Assembly (NCBI GenBank): GCA_946886425.1
Contig: CAMPIP010000161.1
Coordinates: 1 to 5,429, forward strand
DNA length: 5,429 nucleotides
Source: an uncultured Actinomycetes bacterium
Lineage (GTDB): Bacteria; Actinomycetota; Thermoleophilia; Solirubrobacterales; 70-9
Direction: 5' to 3'
Within the stretch, counting starts at the first letter, position 1. Each line of letters begins with the position of its first letter. Position numbers and translations under genes: made by a program. Positions 5,057 to 5,429 of the stretch are shown in pieces. The notes beneath the pieces are model-generated. The model worked only from the letters and a program-made list of their open reading frames with translations, did no database searches and was not told where the DNA came from.

Positions 5057-5429
5057 TTAGACCATGCCGAGGCCGCCGCTGACGCCCAGGGTCTCGCCGG
5101 TGACGTACGAGGCGTCGTCGGAGGCCAGGAAGGCCACGGCGGCCGCGACCTCCTCCGGTTGCCCGAGGCGGCCGAGCTGGGTGGCGGATTTCATCGTCTC
5201 GATGACTTTCTCGCCGATCTCGCCGAACTCCAGGGCCCCCATCAGCAGGGGGGTCTCGATCGGACCGGGAGCGATCGCGTTGACGGTGATGCCGTAGCGA
5301 GCGTCCTCGCGGGCGATCGCCTTGGTGAAGCCGATCATGCCGGCCTTGGCGGCCGAGTAGACGGCCGAGCCCTTGGAGCCGACCCGGCCGGCCTCGGAGG
5401 AGATGTTGACGATGCGGCCGTATTTGGCG
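5057..5429 (-). CDS. Short-chain dehydrogenase/reductase (FabG-like), C-terminal part; 5' end outside window
   Basis: 123 residues are visible, ending at TAA 5059-5057; the frame is open to the right edge, so about half of a roughly 250-residue classical SDR is present. These cytoplasmic enzymes reduce or oxidise ketone/alcohol groups with NAD(P)(H), commonly on acyl-ACP or acyl-CoA. In fragment numbering, NISSEAG (8-14) carries the catalytic serine at 11, thirteen residues before Tyr24 of YSAAK (24-28, with Lys28). GITVNAIAPGPIETPLL follows, and the end GRLGQPEEVAAAVAFLASDD then SYVTGETLGVSGG is the classical FabG-type C-terminus. The SEAGRVGSKGSAVYSAAKAG stretch resembles hydroxyacyl-CoA dehydrogenases of the BadH type as well as FabG, so the substrate is open. 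The nucleotide-binding half is outside the window. It lies 57 bp upstream of the DUF559 gene on the same strand. Confidence 0.92.
   Translation of the reverse strand, partial: AKYGRIVNISSEAGRVGSKGSAVYSAAKAGMIGFTKAIAREDARYGITVNAIAPGPIETPLLMGALEFGEIGEKVIETMKSATQLGRLGQPEEVAAAVAFLASDDASYVTGETLGVSGGLGMV

Noticed and set aside
1..5429. tRNA, rRNA, CRISPR arrays, insertion sequences and attachment sites.
   Set aside because: Looked for and not seen. The window is almost fully occupied by protein-coding genes, and no regularly spaced repeats or transposase motifs are present.

Overview
This is a very GC-rich window (about 70% by eye) with tightly packed genes. GC-rich codons dominate and long open frames run antisense to the real genes, so a high-GC actinobacterium is likely. 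The wHTH plus DUF559 nuclease protein and the style of the enzymes suggest the Solirubrobacterales/Thermoleophilia or a relative, but that lineage is an inference and not demonstrated.

Layout: one plus-strand gene enters from the left edge (1-792), the C-terminal part of an acetoacetyl-CoA synthetase. Everything else is on the minus strand. Read in the direction of transcription, it is: the C-terminal part of an SDR/FabG-like oxidoreductase (entering from the right edge, ending at 5057); a winged-helix (AbiEi-type) plus DUF559 endonuclease-like protein (4999-3980); 3-hydroxy-3-methylglutaryl-CoA lyase (3970-3041); a biotin-dependent acyl-CoA carboxylase carboxyltransferase (beta) subunit, most likely methylcrotonyl-CoA carboxylase (2967-1447); and a PAP2-family membrane phosphatase (1412-759). 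PAP2 converges on, and overlaps by 34 bp, the synthetase gene. Spacers between the minus-strand genes are 57, 9, 73 and 34 bp, so a single transcription unit is possible. No stretch above 300 bp lacks a gene.

Function: three genes form the end of leucine/isovalerate catabolism. The carboxylase makes 3-methylglutaconyl-CoA. After hydration by an enzyme not in this window, HMG-CoA lyase releases acetyl-CoA and acetoacetate. The synthetase then recaptures acetoacetate as acetoacetyl-CoA using ATP. The biotin carboxylase/BCCP (alpha) subunit, hydratase and isovaleryl-CoA dehydrogenase are not here. The PAP2 phosphatase and the nuclease-like protein have no obvious role in that pathway.

Most notable structure: a 38-bp near-perfect palindrome (16 of 19 position pairs complementary) is centred on the start codon of the wHTH/DUF559 gene. 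Other notable points are a perfect 8-bp hairpin in the HMG-CoA lyase/carboxylase spacer, a 10-bp inverted repeat whose two arms each carry the stop codon of one of the two convergent genes, and a PAP2 protein with a degenerate third motif. I do not see a clear-cut new multi-gene system. The wHTH-nuclease gene with its palindromic start site is the best candidate for something under-described.
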